Position numbers and translations under genes: made by a program. 64,000 nucleotides of DNA from assembly GCA_002437585.1 (NCBI GenBank), contig DJQM01000017.1, positions 3,113 through 67,112 of the forward strand, written 5' to 3'. The DNA comes from Clostridiales bacterium UBA6386 (lineage in GTDB: Bacteria > Bacillota > Clostridia > Oscillospirales > Oscillospiraceae). Positions 42,417 to 52,181 of this stretch are shown here, in pieces (position 1 is the stretch's first letter; every line of letters starts with the position of its first letter). A model generated the notes under the pieces. That model saw only the letters and a program-made list of their open reading frames with translations. It was not told the DNA's origin and made no database searches.

Positions 42417-43397
42417 CTATCTACCCCGGTGCAGCAGCGGGCGGACAAGGCGATACAGCCCCAGCACCAGAAGCAAATCCGTCACCCGCTCCCGGAAGGA
42501 AAAGTCCGGGGCGGTCAGGAAAAAGCCGGTGTGCCGCGCCAGCTCCCGGCGAGCCTGCCGGTACTGGGTCTGGTACTTTTTCCGGGCAGTGCCCTCCGAC
42601 TGAGACAGAAGCAGCAGAATATGAGCCAGGGAGTGAACCCGGAGGAACCGGGCAGATTCGGCGATTTCCGGGCGATTTTGTTGAATATAGGGATAAATCT
42701 CCGCCGTATTCTGGGAATAGTGGAAGGTTTTGTCCGTAATTTCCACGGTTTGGGTGATGCTCCCCTGCCGGTGAAAATAGTAGTACATCGGTTTCGGACA
42801 CAGTGCCACCCGCGCCGCCTTCAGGGCAAGGCGGTAGGTCACGGGCATATCCTCGCAGACCCGACCTTCGGGGTAGCGCAGCCCCTCCAGCAGCTCCCGG
42901 CGGTACAGCTTATCGCAGGCACTGGAGTCGCAGCCGTCGTAGCGGAAGATTTTGCCCGCAAAGGCCACGCCGGAAAGGCACCCATCGTTTTTCGGACACA
43001 GGCCGATCTTCCGCTCGCCGGTTTTCTCCCGGACGTCATAACGGCCGCCGCAGGCAAGCTGGGCGTCCCACTTTTCGATGGCTCCCAGAAGGGTCTCATA
43101 CATTTCCGGGGCGATCCAGTCGTCGCTGTCCACGAAGCCGATATAGTCTCCGACTGCGACATCCAGGCCGGCGTTCCGGGCGGAGCTGAGACCACCGTTT
43201 TTTTTGTGGATGACACGGATTCTGGAATCCATTTCCGCATATTCGTCGCAGATTTTGCCGCAATTGTCCGGAGAGCCGTCGTCCACCAGGATGATTTCCA
43301 GATTTTTGTAGGTCTGACCACGAATGGAATCCAGGCACCGGGGCAGGAAGGCCTCCACCCGATAAACCGGTACGATGACGCTGATAAGAGGGTTCAT
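42417..43397 (-). CDS. GT2-family glycosyltransferase
   Basis: 326 residues. V-I-V-P-V-Y-R, L-V-D-D-G-S-P-D-N-C-G, N-G-G-L-S-S-A-R-N-A-G, F-V-D-S-D-D-W, and V-C-E-D-M-P-V-T-Y-R in the acceptor half (where others read D-E-F). ATG 43397 is preceded by GAAGGAGCG, one base after the preceding stop. Sits between the flippase and a GT4 gene. Confidence 0.87.
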   Translation of the reverse strand: MNPLISVIVPVYRVEAFLPRCLDSIRGQTYKNLEIILVDDGSPDNCGKICDEYAEMDSRIRVIHKKNGGLSSARNAGLDVAVGDYIGFVDSDDWIAPEMYETLLGAIEKWDAQLACGGRYDVREKTGERKIGLCPKNDGCLSGVAFAGKIFRYDGCDSSACDKLYRRELLEGLRYPEGRVCEDMPVTYRLALKAARVALCPKPMYYYFHRQGSITQTVEITDKTFHYSQNTAEIYPYIQQNRPEIAESARFLRVHSLAHILLLLSQSEGTARKKYQTQYRQARRELARHTGFFLTAPDFSFRERVTDLLLVLGLYRLVRPLLHRGR

Positions 43398-43398
43398 G

Positions 43399-44640
43399 TT
43401 ACGCTCCTTCGGACAGCTGCCGGTAGATGGCAAGCAGGGTCTCCAGATTGGTTTTCGGGTCGTGGGTCACCTGGGCATGGGCACGGGCCTTTTCTCCCAG
43501 GTCGGCGGCTCGGTCTTCCAGAGCGAACACCCGGCAGATGCCCTCAGCCAGTGCTTCCGGGGACACAGGCGGACAGAGAACGCCCTCCTCCGGGTCTAAA
43601 ATGCTGGCCACGCCGCCCACATTTGCCGCCACGCAGGGCGTTCCCAGGAGCATGGCTTCTCCCAGGGAATTGGGGGAATTTTCCATGGTGGAGGGCAGGA
43701 CGAACACGTTGGCCTTCCGGTAATTTTCCTTCATCTGCTGGGCGGAAAGAGCGCCAAGGCAGGTGATTTTATCCGTTAAATGACTCTTTTTCGCAAGCTT
43801 TGCAAGATATTTTTCGTAGCCGTTCTGACGAAGGCCGGAAGTTAAAAAGGAGCGGCCGCAGACGCGGATTTTGGCATCCGGGTACTGCTTCAATATCTCC
43901 GGCATGGCCTCCAGGAGAAGGTGGAAGCCCTTGATGGGATAGGCGCAGCTGGAGGCGAAAATGCTGTGCTTTTCGCAGGTCTCATAAGACCACTGACCCT
44001 CGTAGAAGGGCTTTCGCAGAGTCTCATTGCAGAAATGATAGGTTAAATTGGGATTGATTTCCAGGGCGGTTTTCCGATCCCAGTCCGTGCGGCCGATGAC
44101 ATGGCGCAGTGTTTGCAGAGCCTGGATTTCCAGCTCTCCCCGCTGAGCATGGACGTGCTGCTGGTTGGCGATACTGTCTCCGCGGAGAAAATCCCGGAGG
44201 GTCTGGGGGGACAGGGCGGAGTTTGGCAGACCGTCGGTAAAATGGGGGGCAATCCGGCAGCAAAGACCCTGAATGCTGGCAACCGTTCGATCCAGCATTC
44301 CCGCCTGCGCGGCGGCGTTCACCATGGCCAGGGCGTGGTGATACTCCACCCCCCAGATGTGGATCACCTCCGGCCGATAGGCTTCCAATTCTTTTTGGAA
44401 GGCCTCCGCAAGCTCCGGGCGATAAATGTGAGCCGGGGTCTCCGGCACCGGGGCATAGCTGCACTCCTCGTCCAGTTGACCCGGCTCTCCGCCGCCCCGG
44501 TACAAAATCCGCAGGGTCACATCCTGCTGGCGCAGATCGGACAGCACATGATCCACCCAGTTCACCTCGCCCGCTTTCTTGCCGGTGAGGGCCGTCCGGA
44601 TGAGGCCGGGAGCGTTATTGCACAGCCAGAGCAGCTTCAT
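43399..44640 (-). CDS. GT4-family glycosyltransferase
   Basis: 413 residues. L-C-N-N-A-P-G near the N-terminus, H-I-W-G-V-E-Y-H-H, S-I-Q-G-L-C-C-R-I, and the donor segment L-P-S-T-M-E-N-S-P-N-S-L-G-E-A-M with the Glu pair. This group is frequent in Firmicutes capsule loci. The start ATG 44640 overlaps the previous stop by four bases; 57 extra residues of the longer frame have no homology and overlap that gene. Confidence 0.86.
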   Translation of the reverse strand: MKLLWLCNNAPGLIRTALTGKKAGEVNWVDHVLSDLRQQDVTLRILYRGGGEPGQLDEECSYAPVPETPAHIYRPELAEAFQKELEAYRPEVIHIWGVEYHHALAMVNAAAQAGMLDRTVASIQGLCCRIAPHFTDGLPNSALSPQTLRDFLRGDSIANQQHVHAQRGELEIQALQTLRHVIGRTDWDRKTALEINPNLTYHFCNETLRKPFYEGQWSYETCEKHSIFASSCAYPIKGFHLLLEAMPEILKQYPDAKIRVCGRSFLTSGLRQNGYEKYLAKLAKKSHLTDKITCLGALSAQQMKENYRKANVFVLPSTMENSPNSLGEAMLLGTPCVAANVGGVASILDPEEGVLCPPVSPEALAEGICRVFALEDRAADLGEKARAHAQVTHDPKTNLETLLAIYRQLSEGA

Positions 44641-45470
44641 GGATTTTTCTCCTTTTTGACACTTTTCCCGCCGGAAAGAGCCTCTTTCCAGGCATATACG
44701 CGGCGAATGGCGGCATAATAGGCACCGCTGTATTTGGGATCCTTGGATAGCTTCACACGGAGCTTCTGGAAGGTCAGAGCCATTAAGATGGCGTACTTCC
44801 GCTGCTCCCATTTGGGCATGTAGGTGTCCATCAGCCGCTGCTGATCCGCCGCGTTGCGGGCTTTATGCTTCTCGCTGGCACTCTCCCCCGCCCCCTGGTA
44901 ATTGGCGATGACCCGGTCGAGATACACCGGGGTGACGTTCTTTCCGCAGACCAGATACCAGAGCATTTCCCGGTCGGCCAGGATTTTGTAGCTTAAATCG
45001 TAGGGGTGCTCGGCGAAAATGTCCGCCCGGTAGACGGTGGCCTGGTGGCAGATCATGGTGCGGTAGCAGCTCATCCGGGTGAACCGCTTGGGATATGCCC
45101 GCACCTGGCCGGTCTGGCGGTCGAAGCAGCTGCCGTAATACAGCGGTGCCCGGGTACGCTCGATGGTGGGGGCAATGTCCGCCAGCACCCGGTTGTCGTA
45201 GAGCCAGTCTCCGGCGTTCATGAAGATCAGGTAATCGCCGGTGGCTTCCTGAACCGCCTGATTCATGGCATCGTAAATGCCGGTGTCCTTTTTTTGCTCC
45301 AGGTGAATCCGCTCGTCGGAAGGAATCTTTTCCACGGAGCCGTCTGTGGAAAAGCCGTCCTTCACGATGATCTCAAAGTTTTCGTAGGTCTGAAGCAGAG
45401 TGTCTGAGACTGTGGCAATCAAGTCTTCCCCGGCGTTCAGGCACACCGTAATGATACTGAAGCGAATCAT
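44637..45470 (-). CDS. GT2-family glycosyltransferase (WcaA/short type)
   Basis: 277 residues. S-I-I-T-V-C-L-N-A, E-I-I-V-K-D-G-F-S-T-D-G-S, D-T-G-I-Y-D-A-M-N-Q-A and F-M-N-A-G-D-W are the motifs of the GT2 subgroup typified by colanic acid WcaE, where D-G is followed by a short loop and the metal site reads N-A-G-D. That sets it apart from the D-S-D-D paralogues. ATG 45470 overlaps the previous stop (ATGA). Confidence 0.87.
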   Translation of the reverse strand: MIRFSIITVCLNAGEDLIATVSDTLLQTYENFEIIVKDGFSTDGSVEKIPSDERIHLEQKKDTGIYDAMNQAVQEATGDYLIFMNAGDWLYDNRVLADIAPTIERTRAPLYYGSCFDRQTGQVRAYPKRFTRMSCYRTMICHQATVYRADIFAEHPYDLSYKILADREMLWYLVCGKNVTPVYLDRVIANYQGAGESASEKHKARNAADQQRLMDTYMPKWEQRKYAILMALTFQKLRVKLSKDPKYSGAYYAAIRRVYAWKEALSGGKSVKKEKNP

Positions 45471-46573
45471 TTCCCACACTCCTGTAGGTAATCCATATGG
45501 GCTTTGGCCATATTTTCAAGGGTGTAATTCTGGATTTTTTTCAGGGAAATCCGACCCATAGCAGACATATCTGAGGAAAGAAGCTCCCGCAGGCGATAAG
45601 CCAGGGCGTTCTCGTCCGCCACGGGGACGAGATAGCCGTTGACCCCGTTTTCCACCAGCTCCATGCCGGCCACGCACCGGTCGGTGGTGACCACCGGCAG
45701 GCCGTAGGCCATGGCCTCGTTGATGACAAGACCCCAGATGTCCTCCCGGGTGGGAAGGACAAAGGCATCCGCCGCCTTGTAGTATTCCGCCAGCTCCGCC
45801 TTGGGCTTGAAGCCCACAAAATGGACGTTCGTAAGACCCAGCGTTTCCCGCAGCGCCGTATATTCGGGCGTTGCCTCGCCGCCGACAAAATAAATGCCCA
45901 CGGTTTTGTCCAATTGGGCCGCGGCCTTCAGAAGCACGTCAAAGCCCTTTCTGGGGATGAACTGACCGATGGCAAGAAGCATTTTGGCTTCCCCAATACC
46001 CAGCTTTTGCCGGATTTCCAGTTTTTCCGACTGGGGCACCACATCGGGCAGAATCTCCGCCTGGTAGAAGGAGGAAAAGGGGTATTCCCGGATGTTTTCC
46101 GGCTTCGCGCCATAGTGAATCAGGTAGCGGGTGGTCTCCTTGCCGGTGCTGAGCCAGCGATCCGCAAGGCGCACCAAAAACCGCTTACAGGCAAATTTCA
46201 GTTTGCCGTCCGGACGGATGAGACCGCCATCCACCTCCATGGTGAAGGGGATGCCCCGCAGGCGCATGGAGAGCATGGCAAGAATGGCCGTGGGGGAGGA
46301 ATAGCCGCCGACGAAAATGGCGTCATACTTCCCTTTTTTCAGCCATTTGCAGACATCGAAGCAAAGCTGCTTGCCCCCTACCGTGCAGGTGGTTTTCAGC
46401 TGGACGGAGCGGAAGCCCCCCTGCCCCGGCTCGAACCACTTGGCATCCCGGTGGGACACGTCCGCACAGGGGCGGGAATAGAGTACCGTCACCTGAGCGG
46501 TCTTGCCCAGCTCGTCGAAAAACCGAACCCGGTATGGCGAGGCATAGGTGGTCAAAAACAGGATCCGCTTCAT
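45467..46573 (-). CDS. GT4-family glycosyltransferase
   Basis: 368 residues. T-T-Y-A-S-P-Y-R-V-R-F-F acceptor loop, V-G-G-Y-S-S-P-T, I-G-Q-F-I-P-R-K-G-F, and P-T-R-E-D-I-W-G-L-V-I-N-E-A-M with the Glu pair. The donor loop E-D-I-W-G-L-V-x-N-E-A is the WaaG/Pgl-like subtype. GGGGAGG precedes ATG 46573, which overlaps the LicD stop by four bases. Confidence 0.87.
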   Translation of the reverse strand: MKRILFLTTYASPYRVRFFDELGKTAQVTVLYSRPCADVSHRDAKWFEPGQGGFRSVQLKTTCTVGGKQLCFDVCKWLKKGKYDAIFVGGYSSPTAILAMLSMRLRGIPFTMEVDGGLIRPDGKLKFACKRFLVRLADRWLSTGKETTRYLIHYGAKPENIREYPFSSFYQAEILPDVVPQSEKLEIRQKLGIGEAKMLLAIGQFIPRKGFDVLLKAAAQLDKTVGIYFVGGEATPEYTALRETLGLTNVHFVGFKPKAELAEYYKAADAFVLPTREDIWGLVINEAMAYGLPVVTTDRCVAGMELVENGVNGYLVPVADENALAYRLRELLSSDMSAMGRISLKKIQNYTLENMAKAHMDYLQECGK

Positions 46574-47394
46574 GGTTCCTCCCCAAAGTCGATTTCTACG
46601 ATCTGATGGCGGTTTTCCCGGCTGTCCTCCGGGGGCAGGGTCATATAATCGCCATACATGGAGCGAAGATACCCGTCATAGTCCCCGGGGCCCGGGAAGG
46701 TCTCCCCCTCGAAGGTGTAGGAGGCCAGATTTTCCAGCCACTCCCGGCGAAAATACCTGGTGGTGCTTCCCGGGTACTGCTGCTGCACCGTCTGGGATTC
46801 CGGATAGGATTCCGCAAGGGCATCATAGCCCTTGGCCAGGTCACGCTGGCTGACAAACAGGGCTTTGAGCTGGTAGTACAGATACCCAAGCCGCTTTTTC
46901 CAGAGGAAGCGGCCGTTTTCCATCCAGGGTCGGTAGCCGGATTTCATCAGCTTCGTCCGGTAGATGGAGCGTAGGCGGCGATCCAGCTTCTTCCGCTCGG
47001 CTTCCGTTTCCGGGGCATTGTCGCAGGGAAAAATGTCCACATAGAAGCCGTTTTCCTTGAGACGGCGGGTTTTCTTGTCCTCTAAATAGACGGTTCCCCG
47101 CTTCATGACCTTGCCGAAGGGCAGGCCGTAGTTTGGCTCCGAGTACCAGTTCTGGAAAAAGAACTCCGGCTTCAGCTTTTCCGGGGCGATCCGGCAGAAT
47201 TTCTCATAATCCGGCCGGAGCATACTCATGTCCATGTCATCATCCCAGGGAATAAATCCCTGATGGCGCACCGCCCCCAGGAAGGTGCCGTGGGCAATAA
47301 AATAATGGATATCGTTTTCCTCGCAGACCCGCTCGATCTCCCGGGCAATTTCCAGCTGGGTCAGCTGAACCCGGCGCAGGGTTTTGGGATCCAT
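46570..47394 (-). CDS. LicD-family phosphotransferase
   Basis: 274 residues. The core motif H-G-T-F-L-G-A-V-R-H-Q-G-F-I-P-W-D-D and the D-M-D that follows is diagnostic of the LicD nucleotidyltransferase fold. LicD proteins transfer phosphocholine or other phospho-polyols from CDP-activated donors to surface glycans, so the polymer may carry a phosphodiester decoration. No CDP-choline genes (licA, licB, licC) are in this window. ATG 47394 shares one base with the Wzy stop codon (TGATG); the longer frame would overlap wzy by 180 bases. Confidence 0.87.
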   Translation of the reverse strand: MDPKTLRRVQLTQLEIAREIERVCEENDIHYFIAHGTFLGAVRHQGFIPWDDDMDMSMLRPDYEKFCRIAPEKLKPEFFFQNWYSEPNYGLPFGKVMKRGTVYLEDKKTRRLKENGFYVDIFPCDNAPETEAERKKLDRRLRSIYRTKLMKSGYRPWMENGRFLWKKRLGYLYYQLKALFVSQRDLAKGYDALAESYPESQTVQQQYPGSTTRYFRREWLENLASYTFEGETFPGPGDYDGYLRSMYGDYMTLPPEDSRENRHQIVEIDFGEEP

Positions 47395-48659
47395 CAGCCT
47401 TCCTCCTTTGTGCGTTTTGGCAGCACCTGCTCGGTAAAAGCCATGCAGGGAAACAGCCAGAAGAACAGATCGGCCACAAGATTCTGGGTGTTGAAGGACA
47501 GGAACAGAATCCCCAGCAGAATCAGATTTCCGATGATTCTGCGGTTTCTGTCCCAGAGCATTTTCACCCACACCGCCACGCTCAGGCCGCCGCCAAAGAC
47601 ACCCGTGGCCGCGAAGAGCACCAGAGTGGAGGTGGTATTGTGATTGGTGCCGTGGAGCACCGGATGGAATTTTGCCCCCAGAAGGGGGTGCTGGGCGAAA
47701 AAGCGTAGATCCGTAAAATAGGCGTTGATCCGGTCAACCAACGATTCGGAATCCGTGGTCAGCCGGGTAACGATGTCGCCGAACTCAAAGAGGATGCTGT
47801 TGCCATAAAGAATCCGCTTGGTTTTCAGCAGATACAGCACCACCAGCACCACCGCCGCCAGACCCGCCAGAAGTACCGCCAGGGTGCGTCTTCCCTGCTT
47901 CGTCCGGTGGTAGCCCTTGTCGAAGAACAGAAAGGCGGCAAACACCACCAGCTCGATCATGCCGGGGACAGAGAAGGTACTGACCATGGTCAGGGTCAGC
48001 ACGGCACTGATGAGCCAGGTCTTCCAGGGCTTGTCCCAATTGGCCGTATAATGGTTCAGGTACAGCCCCAGGATCAGGAAATACTGATAGACACCCGGCT
48101 CCCGGAACAGGCCGAAATTCCGGTGCCAGTAGGGCTCCGTGCCCGTAAAGCACAGGCCGAAGTCGTAAAACCACATACCCGCCGGATTGATCCAGATTTT
48201 CGGCTTGAACACGTCCCCCCAGACCAGATGCCGCAGGCCATAGGTAGCCAGCAGCGAATAGGCCGAAAGCACCGCAAGGATCACGAGATAAGTCTTGGCC
48301 ACCCGGCGGCTGTCCGTAAAATAGGTCAGGAACACCGCGAACACCGGACACACGGCGATACTCAGATACATCATCTGCCAGTCCCGTTTCAGAATCATGA
48401 CAAGCAGGTACAAGCCCAGAGGCGCCGCCATCAAAAGCATCCGTTTATCCGTAAGGATTTCCCGAAGGCAGTTCCGGTTCACGATCAGGAAGGCCAGACC
48501 CGTCAGCACCATTACCGCGAGCAATGCCAGCTGAGAGGGATAAAAGCCCAGCCGCAAGGAGGAAATCAGGGTGTCCCGGGTCAGAAGCAGCAGGGCAAAA
48601 AGCATCACCCCGAAGGCGGCTGGCCAGAATCGGCCCTTAGGAAAGGGGTATTGCTTCAT
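47394..48659 (-). CDS. Wzy-type polysaccharide polymerase (O-antigen polymerase-like)
   Basis: 421 residues, almost entirely hydrophobic with about 11 membrane helices and one large outer loop (about residues 140-190, where W-Y-D-F-G and P-G-V-Y-Q-Y lie). Sequence identity in this class is always low; the call rests on topology and on its place in a locus with a flippase and an initiating transferase. It would join repeat units at the outer face. GGAGGG precedes the ATG; four-base overlap with the upstream gene. Confidence 0.8.
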   Translation of the reverse strand: MKQYPFPKGRFWPAAFGVMLFALLLLTRDTLISSLRLGFYPSQLALLAVMVLTGLAFLIVNRNCLREILTDKRMLLMAAPLGLYLLVMILKRDWQMMYLSIAVCPVFAVFLTYFTDSRRVAKTYLVILAVLSAYSLLATYGLRHLVWGDVFKPKIWINPAGMWFYDFGLCFTGTEPYWHRNFGLFREPGVYQYFLILGLYLNHYTANWDKPWKTWLISAVLTLTMVSTFSVPGMIELVVFAAFLFFDKGYHRTKQGRRTLAVLLAGLAAVVLVVLYLLKTKRILYGNSILFEFGDIVTRLTTDSESLVDRINAYFTDLRFFAQHPLLGAKFHPVLHGTNHNTTSTLVLFAATGVFGGGLSVAVWVKMLWDRNRRIIGNLILLGILFLSFNTQNLVADLFFWLFPCMAFTEQVLPKRTKEEG

Positions 48660-49765
48660 AGGGTTTTCCCTCCTGTCAGTTCCAGTATGGCATCGCGCAG
48701 GTGCGCCGACCCCCTGGGTACGGCAATGCCGCCGTAGGCCTTCGCCACCTCCTCGCAGGCGGTGTCCTGGTAGACCACCGTCTTGGTGCCGCAGCAGCAG
48801 GCCTCCAGCACGGTCATGCCGAAGGTCTCCTCGGTGCTGGGGCAGACGAATACGTCCGCAGCGGTGTAGGCCTGCGCCAATTGCCGGACATTGTCCGTTC
48901 TGGGAAGACCCAGAATTTCCGCCGGAAGGGCGGCCAGCTGCTTTTCATTCAGACCGATGAGGACAATTTGGTATTCCTCACTCAGAAGTCTGGAAAGCTC
49001 CAGGAAATCCTTCAGACCCTTCCGCGCCTCCCAGACGCTGGCAACGCCCAGAATGATTATCTTGTTTTCCAGCTGGTATTTCTCCCGGAAATCTCCGGGC
49101 GTTGGCCTAAAAATGGACTTGTCCACCTGATTGTAGATAACCTCTATGGGGTAGTCCTTCAGAAAGCTCTCCTTCACCCGACCCTCCAGCCAGCGAGAAG
49201 GCACGGTCAGGGTCAGGTTGGGAATGCCCGTAAAGAGGGCGCGCTTGCGAAGGTAGTTTTTCCGGCTGTTGTCCGCGAGGATGCTGTCGGGATAAGTGCC
49301 CTTCTGAGGGCAGTCATGGCAGCCGGTTTTCCACTTTTCGCAGCCCACATAGTCAAAATAGGCACAGTGGCCGGTGAAGGCCCAGCAGTCGTGGAGTGTC
49401 CAGTGAATTTCCTTCCCGCAGGCGCGCAGGTAGGAAAACAGCTCCCCCACATGCAGATAATAGCCGTGCAGGTTGTGAAGCCAGATTACGTCCGGGTCGT
49501 ACTCCCGCACCCAGCGAAGAAATTTCCTTGTCGCCTGCCGGGAGCCGAAGCCGGCGTTGTCTAAGACGCGGCTTTCCAGGCCGTGGATTTGGTTATCCAG
49601 ATTGGAGCCGATGCGCACCGTGGTCACATCGTCGCAGTTGGCAGCCATTCTTCCGTAGGCGAGCACGCAGGTATGCCCCTGGGCGCTCAAAGCCCGGCAC
49701 TGATCTGCCGCGATCCGGCCGGTGCTGCCGTAGCCTGCCGTTACGTTGAGAAACAGATATCTCAC
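48656..49765 (-). CDS. GT4-family glycosyltransferase (WcaC-like)
   Basis: 369 residues. N-V-T-A-G-Y-G-S-T-G-R-I-A, H-N-L-H-G-Y-Y-L-H, W-T-L-H-D-C-W-A-F-T-G-H-C, a Cys-rich G-C-x-x-C-P patch, and P-S-T-E-E-T-F-G-M-T-V-L-E-A. This N-L-H-G / H-D-C-W signature is the colanic-acid WcaC-like GT4 group. GTG 49765 is preferred because GGAGG lies 7 bases before it; ATG/TTG 49786 would overlap the preceding gene. Confidence 0.86.
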   Translation of the reverse strand: MRYLFLNVTAGYGSTGRIAADQCRALSAQGHTCVLAYGRMAANCDDVTTVRIGSNLDNQIHGLESRVLDNAGFGSRQATRKFLRWVREYDPDVIWLHNLHGYYLHVGELFSYLRACGKEIHWTLHDCWAFTGHCAYFDYVGCEKWKTGCHDCPQKGTYPDSILADNSRKNYLRKRALFTGIPNLTLTVPSRWLEGRVKESFLKDYPIEVIYNQVDKSIFRPTPGDFREKYQLENKIIILGVASVWEARKGLKDFLELSRLLSEEYQIVLIGLNEKQLAALPAEILGLPRTDNVRQLAQAYTAADVFVCPSTEETFGMTVLEACCCGTKTVVYQDTACEEVAKAYGGIAVPRGSAHLRDAILELTGGKTL

Positions 49766-49782
49766 GTCCTCGCCTCCTTGCT

Positions 49783-50958
49783 TCAAAACTTCCGCCAGAC
49801 CATTTTGTCCACCACGCCGGTGTAGGACTGGATGATTCTGACCACCTTATCGGACACGTTCTCGTCCCGGTAGTCGGGGACGGGAATGCCATAGTCGCCG
49901 TTTTTGTTCATTTCCACCGCCACGTCCACCGCCTGAAGAAGACCCTTTTCGTCGATGCCGGAGAGGATAAAGCAGCCCTTGTCCAGAGCCTCCGGCCGCT
50001 CGGTGGAGGTGCGGATGCACACCGCCGGGAAGGGGCGGCCGATGGAAGTAAAGAAGCTGGATTCCTCCGGCAGGGTGCCGGAATCGGACACCACACAGAA
50101 GGCGTTCATTTGCAGGCAGTTGTAGTCGTGAAAGCCCAAAGGCTCGTGCTGAATCACCCGCTTGTCAAGGACAAAGCCGCTTTGCGCCAGCCGCTTTTTC
50201 GAGCGGGGATGGCAGGAATAGAGAATGGGCATGTCGTATTTTTCCGCCATGGCGTTGATTGCCGTAAAGAGGGACAGGAAATTTTTCTCGGTGTCGATGT
50301 TTTCCTCCCGGTGGGCAGACAGAAGAATGTACTTGCCCCTCTCAAGACCCAGGCGGGCATGAATGTCGGAAGCTTCGATTTTGGGTAAATTCCGGTGGAG
50401 CACCTCGGCCATGGGAGAGCCGGTGACGTAGGTGCGCTCTCTGGGCAGGCCTGTGTCCGCCAGATACCGGCGGGCGTGCTCGGAATAGGCCATGTTCACG
50501 TCGGAAATGATGTCCACAATCCGCCGGTTGGTTTCCTCCGGCAGGCACTCGTCCTTGCAGCGGTTCCCCGCCTCCATGTGGAAAATGGGGATGTGCAGCC
50601 GCTTGGCTCCGATGACGGACAGGCAGGAATTGGTATCTCCCAGCACCAGCACCGCGTCGGGCTTCAGATGCGCCATCAGCTGATAGGACTCAGAAATGAT
50701 GTTGCCCATGGTCTGCCCCAGGTTCGCGCCCACGGCATTCAGGTACACCTCCGGGTCGGCAAGCTCCAGATCATGGAAGAATACGCCGTTCAGGTTATAG
50801 TCGTAGTTCTGCCCCGTATGCGCCAGAATCACGTCGAAGTATTTCCGGGTTTTGTTGATGACCGCCGCCAGCCGAATGATCTCCGGCCGGGTGCCGACAA
50901 TGATCAAAAGCTTTAATTTTCCGTTATTCTGAAAGGAAACGCTGGAATAATCCGCCAT
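49783..50958 (-). CDS. capG: UDP-GlcNAc 2-epimerase, non-hydrolysing (CapG/FnlC/WbjD type)
   Basis: 391 residues. I-I-V-G-T-R-P-E-I-I-R is the N-terminal signature of the family; V-L-G-D-T-N-S, H-M-E-A-G-N-R-C and S-D-S-G-T-L-P-E-E-S carry conserved active-site residues. Together with the two genes upstream it completes UDP-L-FucNAc synthesis: the last step, 2-epimerisation of UDP-L-PneNAc. The N-R-C variant and place after capF favour CapG/FnlC over plain WecB. AAGGAG sets ATG 50958. Confidence 0.9.
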   Translation of the reverse strand: MADYSSVSFQNNGKLKLLIIVGTRPEIIRLAAVINKTRKYFDVILAHTGQNYDYNLNGVFFHDLELADPEVYLNAVGANLGQTMGNIISESYQLMAHLKPDAVLVLGDTNSCLSVIGAKRLHIPIFHMEAGNRCKDECLPEETNRRIVDIISDVNMAYSEHARRYLADTGLPRERTYVTGSPMAEVLHRNLPKIEASDIHARLGLERGKYILLSAHREENIDTEKNFLSLFTAINAMAEKYDMPILYSCHPRSKKRLAQSGFVLDKRVIQHEPLGFHDYNCLQMNAFCVVSDSGTLPEESSFFTSIGRPFPAVCIRTSTERPEALDKGCFILSGIDEKGLLQAVDVAVEMNKNGDYGIPVPDYRDENVSDKVVRIIQSYTGVVDKMVWRKF

Positions 50959-50968
50959 AGTTTCTCCT

Positions 50969-52168
50969 TTATACCGGTTCAAAGAAGGTGTCAGGTTTTT
51001 CCGGATCGAAGCACTCGTTTGCCCACATGAAGGTCACGAGGTCTTCCGTTTCGGACAGATTTGTGATGCTGTGGGTATAGCCCGGGAGCATGTGTACCGC
51101 CTGGATTTCTTCCCCGGAAACCGCAAAATTCAGCACCTCATCGGTTCCGATTTTCCGCTGCTGGATCAGACCCCGGCCGGAAACCACGATGAAAAATTCC
51201 CACTTGGTGTTGTGCCAGTGCTGACCCTTGGTAACGCCGGGTCGGGAAATGTTCACACTGAACTGGCCGCAGTTTTCGGTTTTCAGCAGCTCCGTGAAGC
51301 TGCCCCGGATATCCACGTTGGTTTTCGGGGTAAAAACTGCCTTCTCTGCGGGCAGATAGGACAGATAAGTGGAGTAGAGCTTCTTGGCAAAGCTGCCTGC
51401 CGGGATTTCCGGCATTTTCAGGGTCTGGGGCTGTGCCTGGAAAGCATCCAGAAGCTTCACGATTTCCCCCAGAGTGACGCTGTGGGTCACGGGAGCCGCG
51501 CAGAATCTGCCGTCCGCCCGGAACACCGGACGCAGGCCGTCAAAATCACAGCGGTGAGCCTTCCCTTCCAGGGCGTCCAGCATTTCCGCCACCAGATCAT
51601 CGATGTACAGCATTTCCAGCCGGACAGCGGGGTCGCTGACCTGGATGGACAGGTCGTGGGCGTAGTTATAGCAGAAGGTAGCCACCACGCTGTTGTAGTT
51701 AGGACGGCACCATTTGCCAAAGAGATTGGGGAACCGGTACACCAGCACCCTTGCCCCGGTTTCCTGGGCATAGCGGAAGAACAAGTCCTCCCCTGCCTTC
51801 TTGGACTTGCCGTAGTCCCCTTCCGCGTAACGGCCAATGAGGGTGGCCTGAATGGAGGAAGAGAGCATCACCGGGCAGGTGTTGTGATATTTTTTCAGGG
51901 TACCCAGCAGCGTGGAGGCGAAGCCAAGGTTTCCCGCCATGAATTCTTCCGCGTTCTGGGGCCGGTTCACCCCGGCAAGATTGAAAACAAAGTCCGCGTT
52001 TTGGCAGCCTTCCTCCAAAGCTTCCGCGGGAGAATCCTTGTCGTAAAGGTAGAGGTTGTCAACCGAAAGGTTGGGTCTCGTTCTGTCCGTGCCGTTTCGC
52101 AGGCAGCGAAGAGCTGCGGTGAGATTTTTTCCCACGAATCCGGCGGCACCGGTAATCAGGATGTTCAT
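50969..52168 (-). CDS. capF: CapF/FnlB/WbjC: SDR reductase with C-terminal cupin domain (UDP-L-FucNAc pathway)
   Basis: 399 residues. An N-terminal extended SDR domain has the NAD(P) motif G-A-A-G-F-V-G (7-13) and Y-G-K-S-K (119-123, YxxxK). A C-terminal cupin (about 285-395) has the metal motif G-Q-H-W-H-N-T-K-W-E-F. This fusion is peculiar to CapF-type enzymes, in which the cupin does 3-epimerisation and the SDR domain reduces the 4-keto group, using NADPH. ATG 52168 begins the dinucleotide fold; the longer frame overlaps capE. Confidence 0.93.
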   Translation of the reverse strand: MNILITGAAGFVGKNLTAALRCLRNGTDRTRPNLSVDNLYLYDKDSPAEALEEGCQNADFVFNLAGVNRPQNAEEFMAGNLGFASTLLGTLKKYHNTCPVMLSSSIQATLIGRYAEGDYGKSKKAGEDLFFRYAQETGARVLVYRFPNLFGKWCRPNYNSVVATFCYNYAHDLSIQVSDPAVRLEMLYIDDLVAEMLDALEGKAHRCDFDGLRPVFRADGRFCAAPVTHSVTLGEIVKLLDAFQAQPQTLKMPEIPAGSFAKKLYSTYLSYLPAEKAVFTPKTNVDIRGSFTELLKTENCGQFSVNISRPGVTKGQHWHNTKWEFFIVVSGRGLIQQRKIGTDEVLNFAVSGEEIQAVHMLPGYTHSITNLSETEDLVTFMWANECFDPEKPDTFFEPV

Positions 52169-52181
52169 AGCGGCTACCCCC